This document shows, piece by piece, positions 8,922 through 17,498 of a DNA stretch of 64,000 nt (its first letter is position 1; each line of letters opens with the position of its first letter). The stretch is taken from contig NZ_JAFMPR010000005.1 in NCBI RefSeq assembly GCF_020667835.1, positions 1 to 64,000 on the forward strand, written 5' to 3'. The translations under genes were made by a program, and so were the position numbers. The notes under the pieces are model-generated. The model worked only from the letters and a program-made list of their open reading frames with translations. It did not search any database and was not told where the DNA came from. The DNA is from Roseibaca sp. Y0-43 (GTDB lineage: Bacteria > Pseudomonadota > Alphaproteobacteria > Rhodobacterales > Rhodobacteraceae).

Positions 8922-10136
8922 TTAGCTCAGGCCGAATTTCAAAAGCTTGATTGCCTTGAAATCCGACACATCGCCGCCCACGCGCTTGGTGGCATAGAAC
9001 AGCACATGCGGCTTGGCGCTGAACGGGTCACGCAGCACGCGCATGTCGGGACGTTCGGCAATGGTGTAGCCCGCGTTGAAATCACCAAAGGCAATGGCGT
9101 AGCTGTCGGACGCGATGTCGGGCATGTCCTCGGCCACCAGCACGGGGTAGCCCATCAGGCGCGCGGGCTCGCCAGAGGCCAGACCGTCCGACCACAGGAA
9201 GCGGCCATCGGCGTCCTTCATCTTGCGCACGGCGCCGGCGGTTTTCGAATTCATCACGAAAACCGCGTTCGCGCGGTAGCTTGCGCCCAGCGCATAGACC
9301 AGGTCCACGATGGAATCGGCGGCATTGGTGGCGGCGAAATCGCCATCGGCACCGGTGGCGATATAGCCAAGATTGCCCCAATCCCACAGCGCATCATCCA
9401 CCGCCGTGTGGTTCAGGAAGCCGCGCGGCTTGTCCACGCCATCGCCATTGATGAAGGCGGCGGCTTCCGCACGGGCGAATTTGCCCGCGATGCGGTCTGC
9501 CAGCCAACCTTCGATGTCGAAAGCGCTGTCATCCAGCAGGCGCTGGCTGGCCTTGGGCATGGCCGACAATTCGTGCAGCCGGATCGAGATGCGGTCAATC
9601 GTCGGCGTGTCGGATTCCGCCACGCTGCCCGATTCCGTCGCCCAACCCGAAGAGATGTCGGTGTGATCGACCAACACGTCGAACGACGTGCTTTCGACCA
9701 TCACGACCGACGCAATCGCGCGGATGGACGCCGCGTTGTGCAGCACGCCGCGAATGGTCGCCGCCGTGGCCGGATCGACCAGATAGCCGCCTTCTGCCGC
9801 GACAGAGGTGTTCAGCCCCTTCGCTTCCAGTTGCAGCCCGCGCAGATCGGCCTCGTTGCCGGAACGCAGATAGGCGTCAAACGCCTTGTGATGCAGGGTA
9901 TCGGCCGCGTCAGAGCGGTCCAGAACGGGGCGGGCGGGGGAAAGGGCTGTTTTGCGGTCCAGCATGGTCAGTCGCTCTTCGGTTTGGGAAAGTTTGCGTG
10001 TGATCTCGGCCTGAAACGCATCGAACTCGGCGGCAAAGCCGTTCCATGCGGTTTTCAGTTCCAGCGTCGTCTCTGGGGCGTCAGTCGGTTCGGGCGCAGC
10101 AAGCTGGCCCGCGGCCTGTGGCGCGGGGTGGGTCAT
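8922..10136 (-). CDS. GTA major capsid protein, HK97 fold (RcGTA g5-like)
   Basis: A 404-residue HK97-type major capsid protein. Residues ~25-90 are a charged, helical delta-domain-like region expected to be removed by the prohead protease. The mature shell domain then starts near GLNTSVAAEGGYLVDP, which is typical of the family. Later segments (WATESGSVAESDTPT, FARAEAAAFINGDG, AIAFGDFNAGY) are conserved HK97 core parts. It follows the protease gene g4 by 104 bp. Confidence 0.95.
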   Translation of the reverse strand: MTHPAPQAAGQLAAPEPTDAPETTLELKTAWNGFAAEFDAFQAEITRKLSQTEERLTMLDRKTALSPARPVLDRSDAADTLHHKAFDAYLRSGNEADLRGLQLEAKGLNTSVAAEGGYLVDPATAATIRGVLHNAASIRAIASVVMVESTSFDVLVDHTDISSGWATESGSVAESDTPTIDRISIRLHELSAMPKASQRLLDDSAFDIEGWLADRIAGKFARAEAAAFINGDGVDKPRGFLNHTAVDDALWDWGNLGYIATGADGDFAATNAADSIVDLVYALGASYRANAVFVMNSKTAGAVRKMKDADGRFLWSDGLASGEPARLMGYPVLVAEDMPDIASDSYAIAFGDFNAGYTIAERPDMRVLRDPFSAKPHVLFYATKRVGGDVSDFKAIKLLKFGLS

Positions 10137-10240
10137 GGGTCGTCTCTCCTATGACAAACGGTGATCTATGATCTGGGATGACCCTATCGCGGGCGGCCCA
10201 AGATCGGGTGAAGGCAGCGTGCGCTGGCCGCGCAACGGGC

Positions 10241-10774
10241 CTAAAGTGCGGCCAGCGCCGCCCGCGCGGCCCGCAGTTTTGCGGTCAGAAGCGACAGATC
10301 GTCCAGATCGTCGGACTTGCGATCAATCCGCGCGGTGCTCTGCATGGGGAATGTCACAAGGCTGACTTCCCACAGGTCCAACTCGATCAAGCGGCGCCCG
10401 CCGCCGGGCAGCTTTTCGGCACGAAGCGTGCGGTAGCCGATAGACAAGCCATCCACCGCCCCCGCCGCCAAAAGCGCCTGCGCTTCGCGCGCGCGGGCCA
10501 CATCGGGCAAGAGGCGGCCCTTCACATACAGGCCCACCGCATCCTCGCGCACCTCGTCCCAGATCCCGATGGGCTGGGCGGGGTCGTGCTGCCACAGCAT
10601 CCGCACCTTCTCGCCCGCTGCCGCCAACCGCGCGAGCGACCCGGCATAAGCGCCCGCCACCACCGTATCGCCGCCCCGGTCGCGCTGACCGAAGACGCTG
10701 GCATAGCCTGCAATCTCGTGGCCTTCGACGACACGCAAACCCGGCTCGGGGCGGATGAATTTATATTCCAACAT
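10241..10774 (-). CDS. GTA prohead protease, HK97 family (RcGTA g4-like)
   Basis: A 177-residue HK97-family prohead protease (herpesvirus assemblin-like serine protease fold). It has the family start IAGYASVFGQRDRGGDTV, the HDP segment in MLWQHDPAQPIGIWDEV (histidine of the catalytic site) and DGLSIGYRTL, with the serine nucleophile. It processes the capsid delta domain during GTA head maturation. It lies directly upstream of g5. Confidence 0.93.
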   Translation of the reverse strand: MLEYKFIRPEPGLRVVEGHEIAGYASVFGQRDRGGDTVVAGAYAGSLARLAAAGEKVRMLWQHDPAQPIGIWDEVREDAVGLYVKGRLLPDVARAREAQALLAAGAVDGLSIGYRTLRAEKLPGGGRRLIELDLWEVSLVTFPMQSTARIDRKSDDLDDLSLLTAKLRAARAALAAL

Positions 10775-10788
10775 GGGCTAACCCTTTC

Positions 10789-11031
10789 TCATGTCGTCAT
10801 CTGCACCAGCGCCAAAGCGCCGTGCATCAAAACCCCGGCGGCCACGCCATAGACGGCCAGCCACAAGCGCCGCTCCAGCCGCTCGACAGCCGCTTCCAGC
10901 CGCACCATGCGGAATTCCAGCGCCTCCTTGCGCGCCTCGAACACGCGTTCCTGCGCGTCGATGCGGGCCTGCGCGGCCTCGAAACTGTCATACAGAAACC
11001 GCGAGCCGCCGACCTGACGGCGCGCGCTCAT
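10789..11031 (-). CDS. GTA small head protein (RcGTA g3.5-like)
   Basis: An 80-residue protein between the portal and protease genes, the place of RcGTA g3.5. I chose the ATG at 11031, which overlaps the portal stop by 4 bp (ATGA). A longer open frame upstream lies inside the portal gene. Residues ~15-55 are a charged coiled-coil-like helix (EAAQARIDAQERVFEARKEA) and residues ~56-77 a hydrophobic segment that could cross a membrane. The exact role is unknown. Confidence 0.8.
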   Translation of the reverse strand: MSARRQVGGSRFLYDSFEAAQARIDAQERVFEARKEALEFRMVRLEAAVERLERRLWLAVYGVAAGVLMHGALALVQMTT

Positions 11032-12236
11032 TGCTCCTCCAGTCGCGGCGGCAGGCCCAAGAGGGCGCGCTTCTCGGCATCGGTCAGGAAAGACGCCTCG
11101 CCCACGCGCCGCCACTGCTGGTCACGCTCGACCGCGAGCGCCGGCACCTGATCCAGATCGGGGCGCAGCGTCACATCGCCCGGCACGAAATGCGACAGCC
11201 AATGCGACAGCGACGCGGCCACCTGCGTGGCCATTGGCAGCACGGTCAGGCGGTAGAAAGCACGGTTCGCTTCCTGGTAATTGGCATAGGTCGCGTCCCC
11301 CGGAATCCCCAGCAACATGGGCGGCACCCCGAAGGCGATCGCGATCTCGCGCGCCGCCGCTTCCTTGGTTTTCTGAAATTCCATGTCCGAAGGCGAAAAG
11401 CCCATCGGCTTCCAATCTAGGCCCCCATCCAGCAGCATCGGGCGGCCCGCATTGCGCGCGCCCTGATGATGCGCCTCCATCTCGGCTTACAAGCGGTCAT
11501 ACTGGTCTTGCGTAAGGCTGCCATGACCATCCACACCGCGATAGACAATCGCACCCGTCGGCCGCGCGGCATTGTCCAAAAGCCCCTTGGACCATACCGA
11601 GGCCGCGTTGTGCACATCGACCGCGCGGGCCGCCGCTTCCAGTGGCGACAAGCCGTAATGGTCATCTTGCGGATGAAACGAGCGGATATGACAGATCGGC
11701 CCCACGCCATCTTGCATGGCAAAGCGGTGCGACCGCCCGCCGACGCGGTATTCATACCCTACCGGCCAGCCATCGGGGCCGGGAATAACCCGCATCCGGT
11801 CGGCGCGCAGGATGTGCAATTCCTGCACGCCCCCCGCCGCGTCCGGCACCGCTTCGACATAGGCATTCCCCGACAGCAAAAGCTGGCCATAAAGCGCCTC
11901 CAGCAGCTCTGCCCGTCCCTGCCCCGGATTGGGCCGCGCCAGCAGGTCCAGAAGCAGATGGCGCTCGTATCGCGCCTCTGCATCTTGCAGCACAAGGGGA
12001 AGCGCGGCAGCGGCCTCGGCAATCAGCCGCACCGCGCGAAAGCCCACGGGGTTGCCGATAAAGCCCGCACGCGCCAGCGACACCCCGTCGCGCATCTGGC
12101 CGACGGCCCCCACCCCTTCGGGCAACCGTGCGCCCAGCCGTCCGGCCATCAGCGGGCCGACGGCACTCGCCTTGGCCTCGACCACCGCATCGCCGGCATT
12201 TTCGGGCGCACGCCCCTTGCGCAGGAAATCGAACAT
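11028..12236 (-). pseudogene. GTA portal protein gene (RcGTA g3-like) interrupted by an in-frame stop codon
   Basis: HK97-family portal gene with 403 codons from the ATG at 12236 (MFDFLRKGRAPENAG, preceded by GGAG 8 bp upstream) to the stop at 11028. The length matches intact GTA portal proteins. Codon 250 (11487-11489) is TAA: the first part ends LTQDQYDRL and the frame resumes at once with AEMEAHHQGARNAG, no bases gained or lost. Both halves are well conserved (for example SGNAYVEAVPDAAGG before the stop and FGVPPMLLGIPGDATYANYQ after it). A single substitution of a sense codon or a sequencing error would explain it. As read, the product is truncated and lacks the C-terminal third, so GTA heads should not form unless the stop is suppressed. 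Confidence 0.88.
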
Positions 12237-12291
12237 ATCCGCTTCTCCAAAACCTGCCCCCTTCATCCTTGGACAAATATCCTCGGGGGGC

Positions 12292-12314
12292 GCGGGGGGC
12301 AGACAGCCCCCCGC
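12292..12314 (-). terminator. GC-rich hairpin between GTA terminase and portal genes
   Basis: In the 119-bp gap between g2 and g3 the minus strand can form a perfect 9-bp stem (GCGGGGGGC / GCCCCCCGC) with a 5-base loop. It is followed by CCCCCCGAGGATATTTG, an intergenic tail I recognise as common after genes in Rhodobacterales. There is no long T-run directly after the stem, so it may act as a partial terminator or attenuator rather than a full stop. Confidence 0.5.
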
Positions 12315-12355
12315 CTGCATGGATCAAACCCTAACGGCGGGATGTGAAGATCCCC

Positions 12356-13714
12356 CTAGCCCAGCGTACGCAGCTTCGGCTGCGACCAGCGCGCGGCAGG
12401 CGCGAGCATCAGTTCATGCAAGGCCCAGACCAGCGCATCCACCCGGTCGGGGCTGCCTTGGCCGGTAAAGCCTTGCGCGGTCATCAGCCCCATCTGGTCC
12501 TCGAGCGCGCGCAGATCCCCGGCGTGGAACACGCGGCCCTGCTCATACAAGGCGGCCACGGGTTCCGCCCGCACCGCCTTGCCGCGTGCGGCATGAACGG
12601 CGCGGTAAGGCACCAGCGGGTCCACTTGCCGTAGCACTTCACCCACAAGGTTCCCGCCCTGGTTCACCTCGGCCACGATGCGGTCGGCCCCGTGGCGGCG
12701 CGCGGCGTCAATGGCTGCCTGCGCCCATGCGGTGGGCGACGTCGCGCGCAAGGACGCATCCTCCAACACATAGGCGCGCCATTCGGCGGGCGGCCCCTCG
12801 GCCAACACGCCCGCGACGACGATCCCGCACAGGTCAGACCCCGCGCCCGACGACACCGCCGGGTCCACCGCGACCACCACGCGGGTCAGCCCCGGCACCT
12901 CGCGCACGCGGGCGCGGGCCAACAGCTCCAAGGGCCAGAGCGTGCCCTCGGCATCGGCCAGAAGCGCGCCGTCCAATTCCTGCCGCTCCAGATGCGTGCC
13001 CTTGTAGCGCGCGCGGATTTCTTCAAGGAAGGACGCCGCCAGCCACGCCCGGTTGGCCTCGGTGGCGGCATGGGTCATCACGGTCGAGGGCGCGGCGAGG
13101 ATCGCCTTCAGCGTCGGCTGATTGCGCGGCGTCGTCGTGACCAACTGGCGCGGATGCGTGCCCAGCCGCAACGCGAATTGCAGCATGTCCCATGTGTCCT
13201 CGGCGCGCGGCCATTTCGCCAGCTCGTCGCACCATGCCGCGTCGAATTGCGGCCCGCGCAGCGCCTCGGGGTCGGACGCGCTGAACACCTGCGCAATCGC
13301 GCCATTGGGCCAGACCAGGCGGCGGCGCGTGGCCTCCCATTGCGGCAGGCGGTCGGGCGGCGAGCAGGCAAGGATGCCACTGTCGCCGAACACCATCACC
13401 TCGCGCGCCTGGTCATAGGTTTCGGCCAAGAGCGCCACACGCCGCGCGGCCCCCGCATCCATCGGCCCCGCCCCTTCGACCTGCGCGCGCACCCATTCGG
13501 CACCCGCCCGCGTCTTGCCCGCACCGCGCCCGCCAAGGCAGACCCATGTGCGCCAGTCGCCCTCGGGGGGCAATTGGTGCGGGGCGGCCCAGAAGGAAAA
13601 CAGCCACGGCAGGCTGGCCAAGGCGTTGTCGCTCAACCCCTCAAGAAAGCTCTGCTGCACCGCCGGCAGTGCGCAGGCGATCCAGTCGGCGGGCGATCTC
13701 GTCTCGGGCGGCAT
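12356..13714 (-). CDS. GTA terminase large subunit (RcGTA g2-like)
   Basis: A 452-residue packaging ATPase-nuclease. The Walker A is CLGGRGAGKTRAGAEWV (about residues 57-73), the Walker B region is FDAAWCDELAKWP, and the RNase H-like nuclease domain starts near VVVAVDPAVSSGAGSDL. I chose the ATG at 13714 (MPPETRSPADWIACALPAV), which overlaps g1 by 74 bp; the open frame reaches further upstream, but only through g1. In GTAs this enzyme packages random host DNA. Confidence 0.92.
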   Translation of the reverse strand: MPPETRSPADWIACALPAVQQSFLEGLSDNALASLPWLFSFWAAPHQLPPEGDWRTWVCLGGRGAGKTRAGAEWVRAQVEGAGPMDAGAARRVALLAETYDQAREVMVFGDSGILACSPPDRLPQWEATRRRLVWPNGAIAQVFSASDPEALRGPQFDAAWCDELAKWPRAEDTWDMLQFALRLGTHPRQLVTTTPRNQPTLKAILAAPSTVMTHAATEANRAWLAASFLEEIRARYKGTHLERQELDGALLADAEGTLWPLELLARARVREVPGLTRVVVAVDPAVSSGAGSDLCGIVVAGVLAEGPPAEWRAYVLEDASLRATSPTAWAQAAIDAARRHGADRIVAEVNQGGNLVGEVLRQVDPLVPYRAVHAARGKAVRAEPVAALYEQGRVFHAGDLRALEDQMGLMTAQGFTGQGSPDRVDALVWALHELMLAPAARWSQPKLRTLG

Positions 13715-13976
13715 CAAGGTCGAGGGCGGCGCCCCCTCCGACCGGGCCGAGACCCTTGAGCTTTTGAATATTGGCACGTTCATGGTAAGCAATCTCCAGG
13801 GCTTTGCGCAGGCTGCGGAACTCTTCGGCAAGCTCCTTCCCGGTCTGCGGCGTGATCTCGTCATAACCCTCCAGCAACCGCGTCAGCCGCGCGATGCTGA
13901 GGGCCAGCAACTGCTCGGAATAGGACACCATGTTTTCCGGCGTCGGCCCTTCCGGGGGCCTGTGGCTTGTGCTCAT
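13641..13976 (-). CDS. GTA gp1 / putative terminase small subunit (RcGTA g1-like)
   Basis: A 111-residue first gene of the GTA cluster. It starts MSTSHRPPEGPTPENMVSYS and is strongly helical and charged, with the conserved segment YDEITPQTGKELAEEFRSLR followed by ALEIAYHERANIQKLKG. In RcGTA this gene lies directly ahead of terminase and is regarded as a small-terminase-like protein. It overlaps g2. The GTA promoter should lie in the 325 bp upstream, shared with the divergent gene at 14302. Confidence 0.87.
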   Translation of the reverse strand: MSTSHRPPEGPTPENMVSYSEQLLALSIARLTRLLEGYDEITPQTGKELAEEFRSLRKALEIAYHERANIQKLKGLGPVGGGAALDLDAARDEIARRLDRLRTAGGAAELS

Positions 13977-14137
13977 TCGGTCTGCCTGTGCTGATGGTCC
14001 CCCTTGCGCTAGGGCGCAGCGGGCAGAGTAGCGAGCGGCCATGAACACCCCGTTGCGCGCCCGTGCGCTGGCCCGACTCCGTGCGTTGTGAAAGAGCGGC
14101 GTGGCCCCAAAGTGCTGAAGATGTCGAGCCCCAGCGC

Positions 14138-14210
14138 GACAACCCGCGACCGCCCGCCTCCCAGGCGGGCGCGGGTTTCCAGCACCCAGCTCGGGCGGTC
14201 GCGGATTGTC
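14138..14210. repeat. Long inverted repeat in the GTA / molybdenum hydroxylase intergenic region
   Basis: Two 19-bp arms, 14138-14156 and 14192-14210, are reverse complements with one mismatch (core CGCGACCGCCCG / CGGGCGGTCGCG). The 35-bp spacer holds a smaller palindrome (CCGCCT / AGGCGG). The element lies in the 13977-14301 gap between the divergent GTA g1 and hydroxylase genes. I see no clear promoter boxes or RNA gene in the rest of the gap. It could be an operator, a bidirectional terminator or a structured RNA; no function is assigned. Confidence 0.6.
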
Positions 14211-14301
14211 TGCGCCTCACGCAACCGGGTGACGTAACAAAGCCCCCCTTGCACCCCTGCCCGCATCGCCTATCCTTTGCCCCAACGAGGGGAGCATCAC
14301 C

Positions 14302-16590
14302 ATGCAGGCATTCGGAAAATCTCAGGGCGGCACACGGCGCGAGGATATTCGGTTTCTGACCGGGCAAGGCCGTTACCTTGCCGACATTGCCCCAGCGAAC
14401 GCCCTGCACGCCGTCTTCCTGCGCGCGCCCGTGGCCCATGCCCGGATCACCACGCTCGATGTCGACGACGCCCGCGCCCTGCCCGGCATTCGCGCCATCA
14501 TCACCGGCGCGGACCTGATCGCCATGGGGATTACCGCGTCGGTCTATGCCATAACCCTGCCAGACACGCGCGGAGGCAAGGGCGCAGCCCCGCACCGCCC
14601 CATTCTGGCCCATGACACCCTGCGCCATGTGGGCGAGCCGGTGGCGCTGGTTGTAGCCGACACGCGCGAGGCGGCGATGGACGCGCTGGATGCCATCACG
14701 CTCGACTATGACGACCTGCCCGTGTCGCTGTCGCTCACCCCCGGCGGGCCGGAAATCCACCCCGAGGCGCCCGGCAACCTTGCCCTCGACTGGCGCTTGG
14801 GCGCGGCCGATGCGGTGGACGCGGCCTTTGCAAAAGCGGCCCATATCACCAAGCTGGACGTGCGCCAAAACCGCGTGACCGCCGCCCCGATAGAGCCGCG
14901 CGCGGCAATGGCCGAGTGGGACGGCACCCGTCTGCACATGGCGTTCAACGGCCAAGGCGTTTGGCGGCTGAAATCGGAACTGGCGGCGGCGCTGGCGCTC
15001 GACCCTGAGAACGTGCATGTCACCACACCCGATGTGGGCGGGGGCTTTGGCATGAAGGTCATGGTCTATCCCGAACATTACGCGCTCGCGGCGGCGGCAC
15101 GGCAGATCGGCCAGCCCATCTTGTGGGTGGCAGAGCGCGGGGAATCCATCGCATCCGACAATGGCGCGCGCGACCTGAGCAGCACGGCAGAACTGGCGTT
15201 TGACGCGGATCACAAGATCATCGGCTACCGCGTCCGTTCGCGCGTGAATCTTGGCGCGTATAACTCGCAATTCGGCCAGAACATCCAGACGGTGCTGTTT
15301 TCCAAGGTGCTGACCGGGGTCTATGACATCCCGGCGGCAGAGATGCATGTGCAGGCGGTCTACACCAACACCACCCCGGTCGATGCCTATCGCGGCGCCG
15401 GCCGGCCCGAGGCGGTCACGCTTCTGGAGCGCACGCTCGACATGGCCGCACGCGAGCTTGGCGTGTCGCCCTTCGAATTGCGCGCGCGCAATGTCATCGC
15501 GCCCGACAAGCTGCCCTATAAAACGCCCATGGGCGAAACGATCGACGTGGGCGAGTTCGCCCGCCTTCTGCACCGCGCACGCGACTTGGGCGATGCAGCG
15601 GGCTTTCCCGCGCGCCGTGCCGCCAGCGCCGAAAAGGGGCTGCTGCGCGGCATGGGGCTGGCCTATTATGTCGAGGCGATCTTGGGCGACACCTCGGAAA
15701 ACGCGGCGCTGGAATTTACAGAGGATGGGCGCGTGCGGCTGTTCGTGGGCACCCAATCGAACGGGCAAGGGCATGAGACCGTATTCGCCCGCTACCTCGC
15801 CGATCTGACCGGCATCGAAGAAGAGCTGATAGAGATCGTCCAAGGCGACAGCGACCTGATCGCGCGTGGCGGTGGCACCGGTGGCTCGCGTTCTGTAACC
15901 GTGCAATCGACCGCCACCTTCCAGATGACGAAAACCATGGTCGCGGCCTTTGCCGATTTTCTGGCCCGCCACACCGGCGCGGGACCGTTCGAATTTGAAA
16001 GCGGCATTTTCGCCGCTCCCGGCACCAACCAGCGTTTCACCTTGCTGGAAGCCGCCGAAATCGCCCGCCGCGAGGGTTCGCCGGACCTGTTGCGCCATGA
16101 CGCGCGCATCACGCTCGATGACCGTTGCTACCCAAATGGCGCGCATCTGTGCGAGGTCGAGATCGACCCAGAAACCGGCGCGCTGCGGCTGGACCGCTAT
16201 CTGGCGGTGGATGATTTCGGCAACCTCATGCACCCCATGCTGGCCGAGGGGCAAGTGCATGGCGGCATTGCCCAAGGCTTTGGGCAAGCGGTGCTGGAAG
16301 ATCTGGCGCTGGACGAAGACGGGCAAATCCTGTCGGGCAGCTTCATGGATTACGCCATGCCGCGCGCCAGCGACCTGCCGATGATCGGCTTCGAAAGCGT
16401 GCCGGTGCCGTCCAAGAACAACCCCTTGGGCATGAAGGGCTGCGGCGAGGCCGGGACCGTCGGCGCGCTGGCCGCGCTGTCGAACGCCGCGCTCGATGCG
16501 CTTTGGGATCAGGGCGTGCGCCATGTCGATATGCCGCTGACACCCCAGCGCATCTGGGGCTGGCTGCAACAGGCCAAGGCGCAGGCTTGA
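14302..16590 (+). CDS. Molybdenum hydroxylase large subunit, form II CoxL-like / xanthine dehydrogenase family
   Basis: A 762-residue molybdopterin-binding subunit of the xanthine oxidase / CO dehydrogenase superfamily. It has the N-terminal domain (REDIRFLTGQGRYLADI), the pterin-binding GGGFGMK (about residue 246) and the catalytic-glutamate motif MKGCGEAG (about residue 717). The active-site loop reads AYRGAGR (about residue 361), the form II type; true CO dehydrogenases have AYxCSFR. CO oxidation is therefore unlikely and the substrate is unknown. No FAD or iron-sulfur subunit gene lies next to it. ATG at 14302 follows a GGGGAG ribosome site. Confidence 0.88.
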   Translation: MQAFGKSQGGTRREDIRFLTGQGRYLADIAPANALHAVFLRAPVAHARITTLDVDDARALPGIRAIITGADLIAMGITASVYAITLPDTRGGKGAAPHRPILAHDTLRHVGEPVALVVADTREAAMDALDAITLDYDDLPVSLSLTPGGPEIHPEAPGNLALDWRLGAADAVDAAFAKAAHITKLDVRQNRVTAAPIEPRAAMAEWDGTRLHMAFNGQGVWRLKSELAAALALDPENVHVTTPDVGGGFGMKVMVYPEHYALAAAARQIGQPILWVAERGESIASDNGARDLSSTAELAFDADHKIIGYRVRSRVNLGAYNSQFGQNIQTVLFSKVLTGVYDIPAAEMHVQAVYTNTTPVDAYRGAGRPEAVTLLERTLDMAARELGVSPFELRARNVIAPDKLPYKTPMGETIDVGEFARLLHRARDLGDAAGFPARRAASAEKGLLRGMGLAYYVEAILGDTSENAALEFTEDGRVRLFVGTQSNGQGHETVFARYLADLTGIEEELIEIVQGDSDLIARGGGTGGSRSVTVQSTATFQMTKTMVAAFADFLARHTGAGPFEFESGIFAAPGTNQRFTLLEAAEIARREGSPDLLRHDARITLDDRCYPNGAHLCEVEIDPETGALRLDRYLAVDDFGNLMHPMLAEGQVHGGIAQGFGQAVLEDLALDEDGQILSGSFMDYAMPRASDLPMIGFESVPVPSKNNPLGMKGCGEAGTVGALAALSNAALDALWDQGVRHVDMPLTPQRIWGWLQQAKAQA

Positions 16591-16598
16591 GCGACGCG

Positions 16599-17468
16599 AT
16601 GCCGTTCGACCGGATCGCCGTTCTGGACTGGTCGGCGGCAAGCAAACCCAAGACGGGGCGCGATTCCATTTGGCTGGGCGTGAGCGGACCGGATGGCACG
16701 CGGGCAGAAAACCACCCGACCCGCACAGTGGCAGAGGCCGCGCTGCACGCCTTGGTGCGGGATACGCTGGCACAGGGGCAACGGCTGCTTCTGGCCTGCG
16801 ATTTGTCCTTCGGCTTTCCCACGGGCTTTGCCGAAACCGTGACCGGGCGTGCGCAGGCCTTAGCAGTCTGGGACTGGTTGGGCACGCATATCCAAGACAC
16901 CCCCGGCAATAGCCATAACCTGCGCGAGGTCGCGGCGCGCGCAAATGCCCACTTCCCCGGCGGTGGCCCGTTCTGGGGCAATGGCGCAAAGCTAGATGTG
17001 CCGGGACTGCCCCGCCGCAAACCCGCCTTGCCCGACAATCTGGCCGAATTCCGCGCGACCGAACACCATGCCCGCGCCCAAGGACTTTACCCCAAATCCT
17101 GCTGGCAGCTTTCGGGCGCGGGCGCGGTGGGCGCGCAAAACCTGGTCGGCCTGCCGGTTCTGGCGCGCCTGCGCCAATCCGCCCCCGGCGCGGTGGCGGT
17201 CTGGCCGTTCGAAGACCCCGACACTCCCATCGTGCTCGTTGAAACCTATACCGCGCTGGTCGATGGTCCCGTGCGCGCGGCTGACCCGGCACTGGTGCGC
17301 GATGCGGCGCAGGTGTCGCTTCTGGCGCGGGCCTTCATGGCCATGACCCACGCAGGCACCCTGCCCCGGCTTTTCGCGCCTCCACCTGCCAATGCCCCGC
17401 CAGAGGAAGGCTGGATCTTCGGCCTTGGGCATGGGGCAGAGCTTGTGGCGCATCTGTCAAACGCTTGA
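16599..17468 (+). CDS. Unrecognised protein linked to the molybdenum hydroxylase gene
   Basis: A 289-residue soluble protein starting MPFDRIAVLDWSAASKPKTG, 8 bp after the hydroxylase stop. A TTG at 16587 overlapping that stop is a possible alternative start. The opening (hydrophobic strand, Asp-Trp-Ser, then Asp-Ser-Ile-Trp-Leu-Gly) and LLLACDLSFGFPTGF suggest an RNase H-like or ASKHA-type alpha/beta fold, but I do not recognise the family with confidence. Tight linkage suggests a role with the hydroxylase, perhaps cofactor handling; this is inference. Confidence 0.7.
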   Translation: MPFDRIAVLDWSAASKPKTGRDSIWLGVSGPDGTRAENHPTRTVAEAALHALVRDTLAQGQRLLLACDLSFGFPTGFAETVTGRAQALAVWDWLGTHIQDTPGNSHNLREVAARANAHFPGGGPFWGNGAKLDVPGLPRRKPALPDNLAEFRATEHHARAQGLYPKSCWQLSGAGAVGAQNLVGLPVLARLRQSAPGAVAVWPFEDPDTPIVLVETYTALVDGPVRAADPALVRDAAQVSLLARAFMAMTHAGTLPRLFAPPPANAPPEEGWIFGLGHGAELVAHLSNA

Positions 17469-17498
17469 CACGCAAGGCCCGCGCCGCACCTATGACGC

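Noticed and set aside
1-14000. A true prophage instead of a GTA
   Set aside because: No integrase, repressor, replication or lysis genes; gene order and small size match RcGTA-type clusters exactly.
14302-16590. Aerobic carbon monoxide dehydrogenase large subunit (coxL)
   Set aside because: The active-site loop is AYRGAGR, not AYxCSFR, and no coxM or coxS is adjacent.
13861-17292. A 1143-codon open frame antisense to the molybdenum hydroxylase and its neighbour
   Set aside because: It has no family features and arises from high GC with few stop codons. The plus-strand genes have clear motifs and ribosome sites.
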